This document shows, in pieces, positions 1-7,578 of a stretch of DNA of 43,142 bases. Positions within the stretch are counted from its first letter, which is position 1. Every line of letters begins with the position of its first letter. The notes beneath the pieces were generated by a model that searched no databases, was not told the origin of the DNA, and saw nothing but the letters and a program-made list of their open reading frames with translations. A program made the position numbers and the translations under genes. Source of the DNA: JALCLA01 sp965653565 (GTDB lineage Bacteria > Pseudomonadota > Gammaproteobacteria > Xanthomonadales > Xanthomonadaceae); NCBI GenBank assembly GCA_965653565.1, contig CBFHAI010000036.1, forward strand, positions 1 to 43,142, given 5' to 3'.

Positions 1-74
1 GCGAAGGTCTGCTCGACGACACGCCGGACTTGGCGGGGCGGAGTCTAAGCAGACACGCAACGCGTTGTATCTAG
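1..74 (+). CDS. possible 3' end of an unidentified gene (partial)
   Basis: Reading from base 3, the frame runs for 23 codons to a TAG at 72-74, ending in SLSRHATRCI. The first nine codons look like the codon use of genes in the window and the later ones do not. The other plus frames also stop nearby, so this may be chance. No family can be assigned from so short a piece. Confidence 0.2.
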   Translation, partial: EGLLDDTPDLAGRSLSRHATRCI

Positions 75-388
75 GAATTTGTCACCGCGAGACTCGGCAT
101 TTCGAGCAGGCGATCTCGGTCAACCCGATGCAACCGTGACCGGTTGCACGGAATCGGGGGCGTAGTAAGCGCGGGCGCCGCGGAATTTTCAGGCAGCGAA
201 GAAACTGCGCACTCAAGTGGGACGGGGCCGGCAGCAAAGCGGGTTGCCGTCCGGCCGCTGCAGCCAAGCGGAAATTCGATCGAAATACTGCAAGGCCAAA
301 ACGCGCGCTCGAAATCGCCAATGGATCGACAGAATTTTCTCGGATCGACCATGCCGCACCGTGTCTCGACCCGAGCGGAGGCGACCGA
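75..388. other. 314 bases with no convincing gene
   Basis: All open frames here are short and have poor codon use. I see no clear Shine-Dalgarno sequence, no tRNA fold and no strong terminator. A 10-base palindrome, CAACGCGTTG, lies just before at 58-67. The stretch is the downstream region of the minus-strand hydrolase gene. Confidence 0.5.
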
Positions 389-1231
389 TTACATGGCCCG
401 CTGCGACGTTGCCTTGGCCGGTGGAGCGTCGAACTCGCGCCGCTGATCCGCCGCAGCAAGGAAGGCCTGCAACATCGGCCCGCCGGCCAGCAAATGCGGA
501 AACCGGTGGTCGTGAAATTCGGGATGCCACTGCACACCGACGACGAAGCCGTCGCCGCGTTTGCGGATGCATTCGGGAATGCCGTCTTCCGACCACGCTT
601 CGACGCACAGACCGGTGCCGAGCGCTTTGACGCCCTGGTGGTGGATCGAATTCACCTGCACCGTGTCGGTGTCCGGACATAGCGATCCGGAGTACAACGA
701 TTCGAACCAGCTGCCCGGCTCGATGCGCAGCGCGTGGGTGTGTTCGTCATAGGTCGGCGCGACGTGCGATTGGCCGGTGGCGCCGCCGCCGATCAGGTCC
801 TGGTGCAGGCTGCCGCCGAAGGCCACGTTGATCAATTGCATGCCGCGGCAGATGCCCAGCACCGGTTTGCCGGCGGCGGCGAACGCGCGCAGCAGGTTCA
901 ACTCGAAACGATCGCGCACCGCATCGGTGGTATGCAGGAATTCGCTCGGCATTTCGCCGTAGGCCTGCGGGTCGATGTCGGCGCCGCCCTGCAGGATCAG
1001 GCCGTCGAGCGCGCCGACGTAGTCGAGCACCGACAGTTCCAGTTCCTCGGCGGCCTGGCCGCGTTCGACGGTGGGAATCATCACCACCAGTGCGCCGGCG
1101 CTCATCACCCAGTGCGCGATGGATTGCTCGAGATACTGCAGCGTCTTGCCGCGGAAACCGAACTCGCGCGGCAGGTTGCGCATGATGCGCGGGGAAAGAC
1201 CGATCAATAGTCGGCGCGGCACGCTGGACAC
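389..1231 (-). CDS. gamma-glutamyl-gamma-aminobutyrate hydrolase family protein (peptidase C26, class I amidotransferase fold)
   Basis: This is a 280-residue cytoplasmic enzyme of the glutamine-amidotransferase-like hydrolases that cleave gamma-glutamyl amide bonds, as PuuD does in putrescine degradation. Visible are the N-terminal LLIGLSP strand, the LILQGGADIDP segment, the nucleophile elbow GICRGMQL with Cys about residue 128, and the histidine-glutamate part of the triad in GVQWHPEF near the C-terminus. The start chosen is a GTG eight bases after the stop of the upstream ligase gene, with GAGG six bases before it; a second in-frame GTG lies nine bases further in. The pairing with a YbdK-type ligase suggests one makes and the other breaks gamma-glutamyl bonds, but the actual substrate is not visible. 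The family call is firm. Confidence 0.85.
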   Translation of the reverse strand: MSSVPRRLLIGLSPRIMRNLPREFGFRGKTLQYLEQSIAHWVMSAGALVVMIPTVERGQAAEELELSVLDYVGALDGLILQGGADIDPQAYGEMPSEFLHTTDAVRDRFELNLLRAFAAAGKPVLGICRGMQLINVAFGGSLHQDLIGGGATGQSHVAPTYDEHTHALRIEPGSWFESLYSGSLCPDTDTVQVNSIHHQGVKALGTGLCVEAWSEDGIPECIRKRGDGFVVGVQWHPEFHDHRFPHLLAGGPMLQAFLAAADQRREFDAPPAKATSQRAM

Positions 1232-1239
1232 GGGGAACC

Positions 1240-2370
1240 TCAACCAGGGGAGACGGTGGTATCGAGCAGCCAGTCGACCACCTGCTCGAGGGCCTGCGCG
1301 CGGCCGGCACCGGCCGCGCGATGGCGATGATAGATCGCCAGCTGCTCGTGTGCGCTGCTGCCCCCGGCGACGATGCGATCGAGCGCGGCGATTTCCTCGA
1401 CGCTGTCGAGCGCCAGCGCATCGTCGGCGCAGTCTGCGCGCAGTTGCGCGAGCAGATCGACGAACGGCAGCGGCGCAGCGTCCTCGCGGATGAACTCGGC
1501 CTGCAGACCCCAGCGCTTGGCGCGCCAGCGGTTCTCGTCGACCACGCGGCGCGTCATCGGCGTGTGCGCGGCGTTGAGATCCGGCTTGCGGATCAGTAGT
1601 CGCACCGCGCAGCGATAAAGCGCGGCGATCGCGAGCGTGTCGCGCAGGCGCGTGCAGCAGTCGGTGATGCGCAATTCGAGCGTCGGAAACTTGAGCGCCG
1701 GACGAATGCCCCACCACAACGACGTGGCATCGGCGATCGCGCCGTTGCGCTTGAGCAGCTCGGCGAAGGCGTCGTACTCGGCTTCGTCGGCGAAACGATC
1801 GGGAATGCCGGTGCGCGGCCACTCGTCGTACATCGATTGGCGATAGCTGAGCAGGCCGGAGCGCTGGCGATTCCAGAACGGCGAGGAGGTCGACAAGGCC
1901 AGGAACAGCGGCAGCCACGGCAGCATGCGGTTCATCACCTGCACGCGATCGACGCCGGGCGGAACTTCGGCGTGCACGTGCATGCCGCAGACCACGCTGC
2001 GGCGCGCCACGATCTGGAAATCCTCCATCAATTGCCGGTAGTGCGCCTTCGGCGTGGCGTGCTGTTCGGTCCAGGTGCCGAGCGGATGGGTGCCGGCGGC
2101 GACCAGTTCCAGATCGAAGCGCGTGGCGATATCGCTCAGGCTGCTTCGCAGCTGATTCATGGTGCGGCGGGCCTGGGCGGCGTCGCGCAGGATCGGCGAT
2201 GCAATTTCTATCTGCGATTGAAGCAATTCGGCACTGACGGCCGGACCCAGCTCGCGCCGCGCGGTCTGCAACAACTCGCGCGGCGCCCGCGCGACCAGGC
2301 GCGCCGAGTTCGGACGCACCAGGAAGAATTCTTCTTCGATGCCGTAGCGATAGTCGAAATCCAGGCTCAC
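1240..2370 (-). CDS. carboxylate-amine ligase, YbdK / glutamate-cysteine ligase type 2 family
   Basis: The protein has 376 residues, close to the usual 370 of YbdK. These ATP-grasp-like ligases join glutamate to an amine or cysteine. Family hallmarks are the N-terminal YGIEEEFFLV with its acidic metal-binding cluster, the SQIEIASP segment, CGMHVHAEVP and the ELRITDCC stretch. The start is taken as the GTG before SLDFDYRYG, because family members begin just before this strand; a longer frame continues upstream but has no family resemblance. A GAGG sits 13 bases before the GTG, which is rather far. The gene is followed after eight bases by the C26 hydrolase, so the two probably form an operon. 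The substrate is unknown; YbdK shows only weak glutamate-cysteine ligase activity in E. coli. Confidence 0.85.
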   Translation of the reverse strand: MSLDFDYRYGIEEEFFLVRPNSARLVARAPRELLQTARRELGPAVSAELLQSQIEIASPILRDAAQARRTMNQLRSSLSDIATRFDLELVAAGTHPLGTWTEQHATPKAHYRQLMEDFQIVARRSVVCGMHVHAEVPPGVDRVQVMNRMLPWLPLFLALSTSSPFWNRQRSGLLSYRQSMYDEWPRTGIPDRFADEAEYDAFAELLKRNGAIADATSLWWGIRPALKFPTLELRITDCCTRLRDTLAIAALYRCAVRLLIRKPDLNAAHTPMTRRVVDENRWRAKRWGLQAEFIREDAAPLPFVDLLAQLRADCADDALALDSVEEIAALDRIVAGGSSAHEQLAIYHRHRAAGAGRAQALEQVVDWLLDTTVSPG

Positions 2371-2510
2371 GTTGCGATGGAAACCTCGTCGATCATGGTC
2401 CGACCTTATCGTGCATCCGGCGCGAACGTCCACCCGCACGCCGCGCATTGTGCACATCGATTGGTGTGCGAATTTCACCGCATCGCACGCAAACGAAGTG
2501 GACACGGTGG

Positions 2511-2526
2511 TGGCATGGTTCCTGCT
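2511..2526 (+). promoter_or_regulatory. candidate sigma-54 promoter for the glycine-zipper stress protein
   Basis: The sequence is TGGCATG-GTTC-CTGCT, with GG and GC separated by exactly 10 bases. It differs from the RpoN consensus TGGCACG-N4-TTGCW at two places. The predicted start of transcription is near 2537, about 67 bases before the gene at 2604. It is one of ten similar sites in this window. Confidence 0.6.
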
Positions 2527-2603
2527 GACTCCGTTCGCTTCACGTTTTTTCTCTTTCGCCTGCGCGCCGCATCGAGCGTCGCCGCATCACACGAGGAATC
2601 GCC

Positions 2604-3386
2604 ATGGGTACTGCAAAGAAAACCGATACGGTTGACATGAATCGCGATCCGATCACCGGCGCACCGGGTTCGCATCCGGTCGGCACGGGACTGGGTTCGG
2701 CCGGCGGTGCGGCCGTCGGCGCGGTGGCGGGCGCCGTGTTCGGACCGATCGGCATGCTGATCGGCGGCACCATCGGTGCGGTGGCCGGCGCGGCCGCCGG
2801 ACACAATGCCGCCGAGCGCGTCGATCCGACCGGTGAAGCCGAGTATTGGCGCAACGAATACAGCACGCGCCCGTACGTCAAGACCACCGCCAACTACGAC
2901 ACCGATTACCAGCCGGCCTATCTGTACGGCGTCAACGCGCGCAACCAGTATGGCCAGCGCCGCTGGGACGATGCGCTGGAAACCGATCTGCAGCGCGACT
3001 GGGAAGCCACCAAGGGCACGTCATCGCTGGCGTGGAACGATGCGAAATCGGCCGTGCGCGACGCCTGGGACCGCACCGATCGCACCTACAGCGCCTACAA
3101 CGCCAGCGATCGCTATTACCAGTCGCGCTTCGACAGCGCCGATTACAAGGCACCGGGCGAATCCTTCGACGACTACCGCAGCGCCTATCGCTACGGCACC
3201 TACGCGCGCTCCGCTTATCCGGGCCGCCAGTGGGACGACACGCTCGAGTCGGATCTGAGCCGCGGTTGGGAAAAAGCCAAGGGCACCTCGCGCCTGACCT
3301 GGGAACGCGCGAAGGCCGCCACCAAGGATGCATGGCACTCGGTGGAACGCGCGCTGCCGGGCGATGCCGATAACGACGGCCGTTAG
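2604..3386 (+). CDS. glycine-zipper stress protein with a duplicated Tyr/Trp-rich domain
   Basis: The protein has 260 residues. Residues about 27-72 form a long glycine-zipper stretch (GSAGGAAVGAVAGAVFGPIG and onward) able to span or insert in a membrane. After it come two copies of a 60-70 residue unit, about residues 98-150 and 188-252, each with a tyrosine-rich lead (YLYGVNAR, YRYGTYAR), then RRWDDALETDL or RQWDDTLESDL, then W-KAKGTS-W--AK-A-KDAW. The second half is an evident internal duplication. Similar proteins appear in databases as stress or hypothetical proteins, and the exact role is unknown. GAGGAA five bases before the ATG supports the start. A sigma-54-like site lies 78 bases upstream of the start, matching those before Ku, LigD and the trehalose genes. 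Confidence 0.8.
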   Translation: MGTAKKTDTVDMNRDPITGAPGSHPVGTGLGSAGGAAVGAVAGAVFGPIGMLIGGTIGAVAGAAAGHNAAERVDPTGEAEYWRNEYSTRPYVKTTANYDTDYQPAYLYGVNARNQYGQRRWDDALETDLQRDWEATKGTSSLAWNDAKSAVRDAWDRTDRTYSAYNASDRYYQSRFDSADYKAPGESFDDYRSAYRYGTYARSAYPGRQWDDTLESDLSRGWEKAKGTSRLTWERAKAATKDAWHSVERALPGDADNDGR

Positions 3387-3433
3387 TCCTGCCTTGCCCG
3401 CGGCTTCGCGCAGCGCGGCAAACACTGCAATCG

Positions 3434-3455
3434 CGGGCGGCCTTCGGGCCGCCCG
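3434..3455 (+). terminator. GC hairpin with a TTCG tetraloop after the stress protein
   Basis: A perfect nine-base-pair stem (CGGGCGGCC with GGCCGCCCG) closes a TTCG tetraloop. It lies between the stress gene and the topoisomerase gene. There is no T-tract after it, so it may terminate weakly or protect the 3' end of the mRNA. Confidence 0.55.
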
Positions 3456-3494
3456 TTGCGTGTGCGCGGCGTTCTGGCGTGCGGGGATGCGCTG

Positions 3495-4613
3495 ATGGCG
3501 CACGTCCTCGATCCTCGCGAACGCGCGCGCCTGCGCCGCCTGCGAGTGCAACGCGCGTTGGCGGAAACCGATGCGATCGAGAACATCCGCGCCGCACGCG
3601 CGGCGGGGCTCGTGCATGTGACGGATGCCGAGCCCGGTATCCGCCGGCGCCGCGCCGGCAAAGGTTTCACCTATCTCGCACCGAACGGCCGGAAGGTCGG
3701 CGCCGACGATCTGCAGCGCATCCGCAAACTCGCGATTCCGCCGGCCTATTCGCAGGTGTGGATCTGCGTGCATCCGCGCGGCCATCTGCAGGCCACCGGC
3801 CGCGACGCGCGACAACGCAAGCAATACCGCTATCACCCGGCCTGGCGGCTCACGCGCGATCTGGGCAAGTTCGGCCGCATGCTGGAGTTCGGCAAGGCCC
3901 TGCCCGCGCTGCGGCGCAAACTGCGTCGCGATCTTGCGCTGCCCGGCTTGCCGCGCGACAAGGTGCTCGCGTTGGTGGTGTCGCTGCTGGCCGAAACCTT
4001 GATCCGCGTGGGCAACGACGAGTACGCGCGCAGCAACGGCAGCTACGGCCTCACTACGCTGCGCAACCGGCACGCCGACGTGGCGCGCGGCGGCGTGCGT
4101 TTCCAGTTCCGCGGCAAGAGCGGACAGGCGAACGAAGTATCGATCGACGATCCGCGCATCGCGCGCCTGGTGAAGCGTTGCCAGGCGCTGCCGGGACAAT
4201 CGCTGTTCCAGTATGTGGATGAGGACGGCGCGGTGCAGCCGATCGATTCGGGTCAGGTGAACGACTACATCCGCGCCGCGATGGGCGACGATTTCACCGC
4301 CAAGGATTTCCGCACCTGGGGCGGCACGCTCGAGGCGATCGCCTTGTTCGGTCCGACGCCGCTGCCCACGCGTGGCGGCGAACGCGCGCTGGCGAGCCTG
4401 CAGGGCGAACTGGTACGGCAGGTGGCCGCGGTGCTGCGCAATACGCCGGCGGTGTGCCGCAGTTCGTACATCCATCCGGCCGTATTCGATGCCTGGCGCG
4501 ACGGCAGCCTGCAGCAGCGTTATGCGCGCAAACCGCCGCGCGGTTCGATCCAGCGCGAAAAGTGGGCGCTGGCGTTCCTCGCGCACTATGCGAAAGCGCG
4601 CAAGAAAAAATAG
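3495..4613 (+). CDS. DNA topoisomerase IB, bacterial type
   Basis: This 372-residue protein is a poxvirus-like type IB topoisomerase, which relaxes supercoils by nicking one strand through a 3'-phosphotyrosine. Visible are the N-terminal GKGFTYL and IPPAYSQVWIC segments, the RVGNDEYARSNGSYGLTTLR block with the first catalytic Arg, the FRGKSG loop with the catalytic Lys, KDFRTWGGT with the second Arg, and CRSSYIHP with the nucleophilic Tyr near residue 325. All five expected catalytic elements are present. The ATG at 3495 has GGGGA seven bases upstream and is preferred to an in-frame ATG 39 bases earlier. The gene converges on Ku with nine bases between the stops. Topoisomerase IB next to NHEJ genes is common in stress-repair clusters; that link is inference. 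Confidence 0.92.
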   Translation: MAHVLDPRERARLRRLRVQRALAETDAIENIRAARAAGLVHVTDAEPGIRRRRAGKGFTYLAPNGRKVGADDLQRIRKLAIPPAYSQVWICVHPRGHLQATGRDARQRKQYRYHPAWRLTRDLGKFGRMLEFGKALPALRRKLRRDLALPGLPRDKVLALVVSLLAETLIRVGNDEYARSNGSYGLTTLRNRHADVARGGVRFQFRGKSGQANEVSIDDPRIARLVKRCQALPGQSLFQYVDEDGAVQPIDSGQVNDYIRAAMGDDFTAKDFRTWGGTLEAIALFGPTPLPTRGGERALASLQGELVRQVAAVLRNTPAVCRSSYIHPAVFDAWRDGSLQQRYARKPPRGSIQREKWALAFLAHYAKARKKK

Positions 4614-4622
4614 CCGGGTGAC

Positions 4623-5552
4623 TCAACTCGCCTTGCGCACCGCCTTCTTCTTCGCCGGAGCCTTCTTCGCTGCCTTGGTGGCTTTCCTGGCCGCTTTTTT
4701 CGCCGGCTTTTCGACCGCCTTCGCCACCGTCTTCGACTTGGCGGGCGTGCGCTTGTTGCTCGCCAGGCTCTTTTCCAGCAGCGACATGAAATCGACGACG
4801 TTGGTGGCGGCGTCTTCGGCGGTGTCGGCGTCGGCCAGCTCCTTCTTGGGCACCTTGCCCTTGCTGCGCAGGCGCTGGTCGATCACCTTGCTCAGGCGCT
4901 CGCGGAACTCGTCGCGGTAATCGCCAGGTTTCCATCTGCCCGTCATCGACTCGATCAACTGCTCGGCCATCTGCATTTCCTTCGACGAAATGCGATAGGC
5001 CTCGGGCTTGCCGGACGGGATGGTGTAGTCGTCGACGTCGATGATTTCCTGCGGATAGCGCAGGATGATCAGCAGCAGCGCGTCCTCCTTGGGCATCACC
5101 GCGCAAAGATATTCGCGGGTACGGATCACCACTTTGGCGATGCCGATGCGGCCGGTGGCCTTCAGCGTTTCGCGCAGCAGTACATAGCCTTTCTCGGCCT
5201 TCTTGCCGGGCACCAGCACGTAGGGCTTTTCGAAATACTGCGGCGAGATTTCATTGGCATCGACGAAGGCTTCGATGTCGATCGATTCGTGGCTCTGCGG
5301 CGCGGCCGATTTGATGTCCTCGGGTTCGAGCACGACGTAACTGCCCTTGTCGTATTCGAAGGCCTTGACGATGTCCTTCCAGGGCACTTCCTCGCCGGTC
5401 TCGGCATTGACGCGCTCGTAGCGGATCGGCGTGTTGTCGCGCGCGTCGAGCATGCGGAAGCTCAGGTCGGTGCGCCGCTCGCCCGACATCAGCGACACCG
5501 GCACGTTCAACAGGCCGAAGGACAGGATGCCGTTCCAGATGGGTCGTGCCAT
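4623..5552 (-). CDS. ku: Ku protein of bacterial non-homologous end joining
   Basis: This is a 309-residue homodimeric DNA-end-binding protein. The core begins with the classic MARPIWNGILSFGLLNVPV strand and contains RYERVNAETGEEV, the YVLLRETLKATGRIGIAKVVIRTRE bridge region and the SKEMQMAEQLIESM helix. From about residue 265 the chain becomes a lysine- and alanine-rich tail, as in many proteobacterial Ku proteins, likely adding DNA affinity. AGGAGCAAGG precedes the ATG. Ku recruits and stimulates LigD, encoded 2.8 kb away on the other strand. A sigma-54-like site sits about 50 bases upstream of the start, back to back with one for the 85-residue orphan. Confidence 0.95.
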   Translation of the reverse strand: MARPIWNGILSFGLLNVPVSLMSGERRTDLSFRMLDARDNTPIRYERVNAETGEEVPWKDIVKAFEYDKGSYVVLEPEDIKSAAPQSHESIDIEAFVDANEISPQYFEKPYVLVPGKKAEKGYVLLRETLKATGRIGIAKVVIRTREYLCAVMPKEDALLLIILRYPQEIIDVDDYTIPSGKPEAYRISSKEMQMAEQLIESMTGRWKPGDYRDEFRERLSKVIDQRLRSKGKVPKKELADADTAEDAATNVVDFMSLLEKSLASNKRTPAKSKTVAKAVEKPAKKAARKATKAAKKAPAKKKAVRKAS

Positions 5553-5602
5553 GCGCCTTGCTCCTCGTGCCGGCCGCTGCGGCGGGCACCGTGAAGGGCT
5601 CC

Positions 5603-5618
5603 ATGCAATCGCCCGGCC
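5603..5618 (-). promoter_or_regulatory. candidate sigma-54 promoter for ku
   Basis: On the minus strand this reads TGGCCGG-GCGA-TTGCA. GG and GC are 10 bases apart and the -12 box is a perfect TTGCA; the -24 box has C in place of A. Predicted transcription starts near 5592, 40 bases before ku. Confidence 0.5.
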
Positions 5619-5655
5619 AGACCGGGCTCAGGGGGGCTGCCGGCAGCTGAACGAA

Positions 5656-5671
5656 TGGCATGCCGAATGCA
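5656..5671 (+). promoter_or_regulatory. candidate sigma-54 promoter for the 85-residue orphan
   Basis: The site reads TGGCATG-CCGA-ATGCA with correct 10-base spacing between GG and GC. It is identical to the site at 24423 except for one spacer base. Predicted transcription starts near 5682, before the gene start chosen at 5722. It diverges from the ku promoter. Confidence 0.55.
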
Positions 5672-5721
5672 TGAACGAAAGCGAACCGGGGGAACCGCTG
5701 GATCACGATCCGAGGCCGGGA

Positions 5722-5979
5722 ATGACCACGATACGAATGACGCTCGAGCCGGGACCCGGCCATCGCTGGGCGGTGACCACCGATGACGCGCGGCCGGAGT
5801 ACTACACCTGCCCGATCCAGGCGCTGTTGCGCGCCAAACATCGCTATCACCAGATTCCGGCGAGCGAGGCGGGCGCGCTGCTGATCAGTCTCGACGGAGA
5901 GCACAGCACCAAGTTGCTGGCGCGTCCGGCCGCGCCGCGGCGCAGCGCCGAGGTCGCGCATTTCGCAATGTTCCGCTGA
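5722..5979 (+). CDS. 85-residue orphan protein
   Basis: I recognise no family. The chain starts MTTIRMTLEPG, has a YYTCPIQALLRAKHRYHQIP segment that could be a short helix, an ALLISLDGEH strand, and ends in AHFAMFR. It has no signal peptide or membrane segment. The ATG at 5722 has GAGG six bases upstream; an earlier in-frame ATG at 5671 overlaps the sigma-54-like site and would precede the predicted transcript start. The gene lies divergent to ku. Codon use is like its neighbours, so I believe it is expressed. By position it may be a stress-regulon protein of unknown function. Confidence 0.65.
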   Translation: MTTIRMTLEPGPGHRWAVTTDDARPEYYTCPIQALLRAKHRYHQIPASEAGALLISLDGEHSTKLLARPAAPRRSAEVAHFAMFR

Positions 5980-5996
5980 ACCCCGCCTGCTAAAAA

Positions 5997-6020
5997 GCCC
6001 GAACACTCAGGCGTTCGGGC
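5997..6020 (-). terminator. intrinsic terminator after the hemerythrin gene
   Basis: On the minus strand an eight-base-pair stem (GCCCGAAC with GTTCGGGC, eight-base loop) is followed at once by TTTTTA, a textbook rho-independent terminator. A second small hairpin (GGGCCGG, CAAA loop, CCGGCCC at 6017-6034) overlaps its outer arm. It lies about 120 bases beyond the hemerythrin stop. Confidence 0.7.
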
Positions 6021-6052
6021 CGGCAAACCGGCCCGCAGAAACCGCGCTCTTA

Positions 6053-6073
6053 ATTCCCGACTCCCGATTCCCG
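6053..6073. repeat. three GGGAATC-type heptamers (minus-strand sense)
   Basis: Three consecutive seven-base units (ATTCCCG, ACTCCCG, ATTCCCG) give spaced GGG tracts on the minus strand. The same heptamer recurs near 35480-35614 and 41446-41642. GGGNATC repeats are known to be enriched in Xanthomonas genomes. Just after, at 6078-6099, is an eight-base-pair GC hairpin. Confidence 0.75.
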
Positions 6074-6142
6074 CGCGGCGGGGGAACGTCGTCCCCCGCG
6101 AAGCCGGGAACCGACACAACACCGCTCAGCCAAAAAACCGCT

Positions 6143-6688
6143 TCAGCCGTGACCAGGACGCCGCGCCGCGTTCTCGGTTTCGCTGCCGCTGCGGCTGTCG
6201 TCGCGCTGATGCGCCCGCACCGCGGCCAGCTGCCGCAGCACGTGGGTGTTGGCGCGCTCGGTCAATTGCTCGAGCTGCTCGCCGAGTTTGTCGGCATCCA
6301 CCCGCACGATCTGCGCGTAGGGAAACACCTCGCGTTCCTGCGTCCATGCATGCTCGCGGGCCAGTTGTCCGAGCATGTGCACGCGGCCGTCGAGATTCTT
6401 GCCGGTGGGGCCGGCGCGCACGATGGCGCTGACGATTTCCTCGAGCAGCACCTGCTCGATGATGGCCTCGTCGATGAATTCGGTTTCCACGCCCGCTTCG
6501 CGCAGCATCGGGAACAGCAACTGGGTTTCGAGCAGCGAATGCGCGGCGAGGCGAAAGCAAAGCAGATGCGCCATCCGGTAACGGGTCTGCAAATCGGCCG
6601 CGGGCGCACGCTGGTAGGCATCGTAAAGCCGCGCGATCTGTGCATGATCGCGGGTCAGGGCTTTGAGTCCATCGCGGGCAGCTTCCAT
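6143..6688 (-). CDS. hemerythrin HHE-domain protein
   Basis: The protein has 181 residues and carries one HHE cation-binding four-helix bundle. Likely iron ligands are in LTRDHAQIARLY, in FRLAAHSLLETQLLFPML and in LAREHAWTQEREVFPY. Such proteins bind a di-iron centre and act in oxygen, nitric oxide or oxidative-stress handling, and they are frequent members of general-stress regulons. A charged low-complexity tail follows the bundle. The start chosen is the ATG at 6688 before EAARDGLKAL; longer frames extend upstream but pass the predicted promoter. No strong Shine-Dalgarno is visible. A sigma-54-like site lies 36 bases upstream. Confidence 0.85.
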   Translation of the reverse strand: MEAARDGLKALTRDHAQIARLYDAYQRAPAADLQTRYRMAHLLCFRLAAHSLLETQLLFPMLREAGVETEFIDEAIIEQVLLEEIVSAIVRAGPTGKNLDGRVHMLGQLAREHAWTQEREVFPYAQIVRVDADKLGEQLEQLTERANTHVLRQLAAVRAHQRDDSRSGSETENAARRPGHG

Positions 6689-6723
6689 GGGGTTTCGGGC
6701 GCTTTGGGCGAGTGACCACGGTA

Positions 6724-6739
6724 TGCAGATCGGGTGCCA
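6724..6739 (-). promoter_or_regulatory. candidate sigma-54 promoter for the hemerythrin gene
   Basis: The minus strand reads TGGCACC-CGAT-CTGCA with correct 10-base spacing. It shares GATCTGCAT with the otsB site at 19640-19655. Predicted transcription starts near 6713, 25 bases before the gene. Confidence 0.6.
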
Positions 6740-6749
6740 GTGACGCCGC

Positions 6750-6765
6750 TGGCATGTCCACTGCA
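6750..6765 (+). promoter_or_regulatory. candidate sigma-54 promoter for the 68-residue orphan and the genes after it
   Basis: The site is TGGCATG-TCCA-CTGCA with GG-N10-GC. Its -24 box forms an inverted repeat (TGCCAG, eight bases, CTGGCA) with that of the hemerythrin promoter. Predicted transcription starts near 6776. Confidence 0.6.
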
Positions 6766-6801
6766 TCGTTGAATCGCCCTTCATTCGCGAGTCGCGCGCT
6801 G

Positions 6802-7008
6802 ATGCTCAAAGAAGCCTCCTCCCTCCCCGAAGCCGCCGCCGATGCGATCGACGCGCTGCTGCATCTGAGCCTGCTCGCTGCCTCGTCCGGCTACGCCGAG
6901 TGCGGGCGTGCGGCGCAGGTGGCGATCCGCGAGCTGCTCAAGTCGGCCGATGCCGGTTGCGTAATTCCCGCCGAGTATCTCGGAATCGAACATCCGACGC
7001 CCGAATGA
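6802..7008 (+). CDS. 68-residue orphan protein ahead of the glycosylase gene
   Basis: I recognise no family. The sequence begins MLKEASSLPEAAADAIDALLH and is mostly helical (ALLHLSLLAASSGYAECGRAAQVAIRELLK), ending in AEYLGIEHPTPE. It has no signal peptide. Earlier in-frame starts exist at 6712 and 6754 but precede the predicted transcript start near 6776, so the ATG at 6802 is preferred; its Shine-Dalgarno is weak. Codon use is good. The gene is divergent from hemerythrin and is followed after 42 bases by the DNA glycosylase gene, possibly as the first gene of a repair operon. Confidence 0.55.
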   Translation: MLKEASSLPEAAADAIDALLHLSLLAASSGYAECGRAAQVAIRELLKSADAGCVIPAEYLGIEHPTPE

Positions 7009-7050
7009 AGCGCGCTTGAAAAAAATGCCGGCGACGGTATTTATTGCAAC

Positions 7051-7578
7051 GTGCCCCGCTCGCCCTCGTCCGATTCGATCGCAACGCTCACCGGCCTCGG
7101 GCCGGTGCTGCGGCGCGATGCGCGCGTGCTGATCCTGGGTAGTTTTCCCGGCGAACTGTCGCTCGCGCGCCAGCAGTACTACGCGCATCCGCGCAATGGT
7201 TTCTGGCCGATCATGGGCGCGTTGACCGGCGCCCGGCCGGAACTGCCCTACGCCGAGCGCCTGGTGCATTTGCAGGACGCCGGCATCGCGCTGTGGGACG
7301 TGCTCGGCGCGTGCCACCGCAGCGGAAGCCTCGACAGCAACATCCGCGAAGCCGCGCCGAACGATTTCGCGCCGGTGTTCGCGGCCTGCCCGCAGATCGC
7401 GCGCGTGCTGCTCAACGGCGGCATGGCGGCGAAACTGTTCGACAGGCAGGTGTGGCCGAATCTGGAGGCGCGTGCGCAGGCCTTGCCGCGCCTGCGCCTG
7501 CCTTCGACGAGCCCGGCCAACGCCGGCACCTCGTTCGAGGCCAAACTGGCCGAGTGGCGCGACGCGCTCGAAGCGTGA
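7051..7578 (+). CDS. hypoxanthine-type DNA glycosylase (uracil-DNA glycosylase superfamily, HDG family)
   Basis: This 175-residue protein belongs to the branch of the uracil-DNA glycosylase fold that removes hypoxanthine arising from adenine deamination. Visible are the strand VLILGSFPGELSLARQQYYAHPRNGFWPIM, which carries the GSFPG loop and the catalytic-type Asn in PRNGFW, the helix ending GIALWDVLGACHRSGSLD, and the LPSTSPAN motif that faces the minor groove. Start is a GTG; the 42-base gap to the preceding orphan has no close Shine-Dalgarno. Its TGA overlaps the ATG of the next gene by one base, so it is translationally coupled to the GIY-YIG-like nuclease. Substrate is inferred from family. 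Confidence 0.85.
   Translation: MPRSPSSDSIATLTGLGPVLRRDARVLILGSFPGELSLARQQYYAHPRNGFWPIMGALTGARPELPYAERLVHLQDAGIALWDVLGACHRSGSLDSNIREAAPNDFAPVFAACPQIARVLLNGGMAAKLFDRQVWPNLEARAQALPRLRLPSTSPANAGTSFEAKLAEWRDALEA

Noticed and set aside
4323..4338. Sigma-54-like match CGGCACG-CTCG-AGGCG in the topoisomerase gene
   Set aside because: The -12 box is wrong and the site is deep inside a coding region; chance GG-N10-GC matches are frequent in GC-rich DNA.
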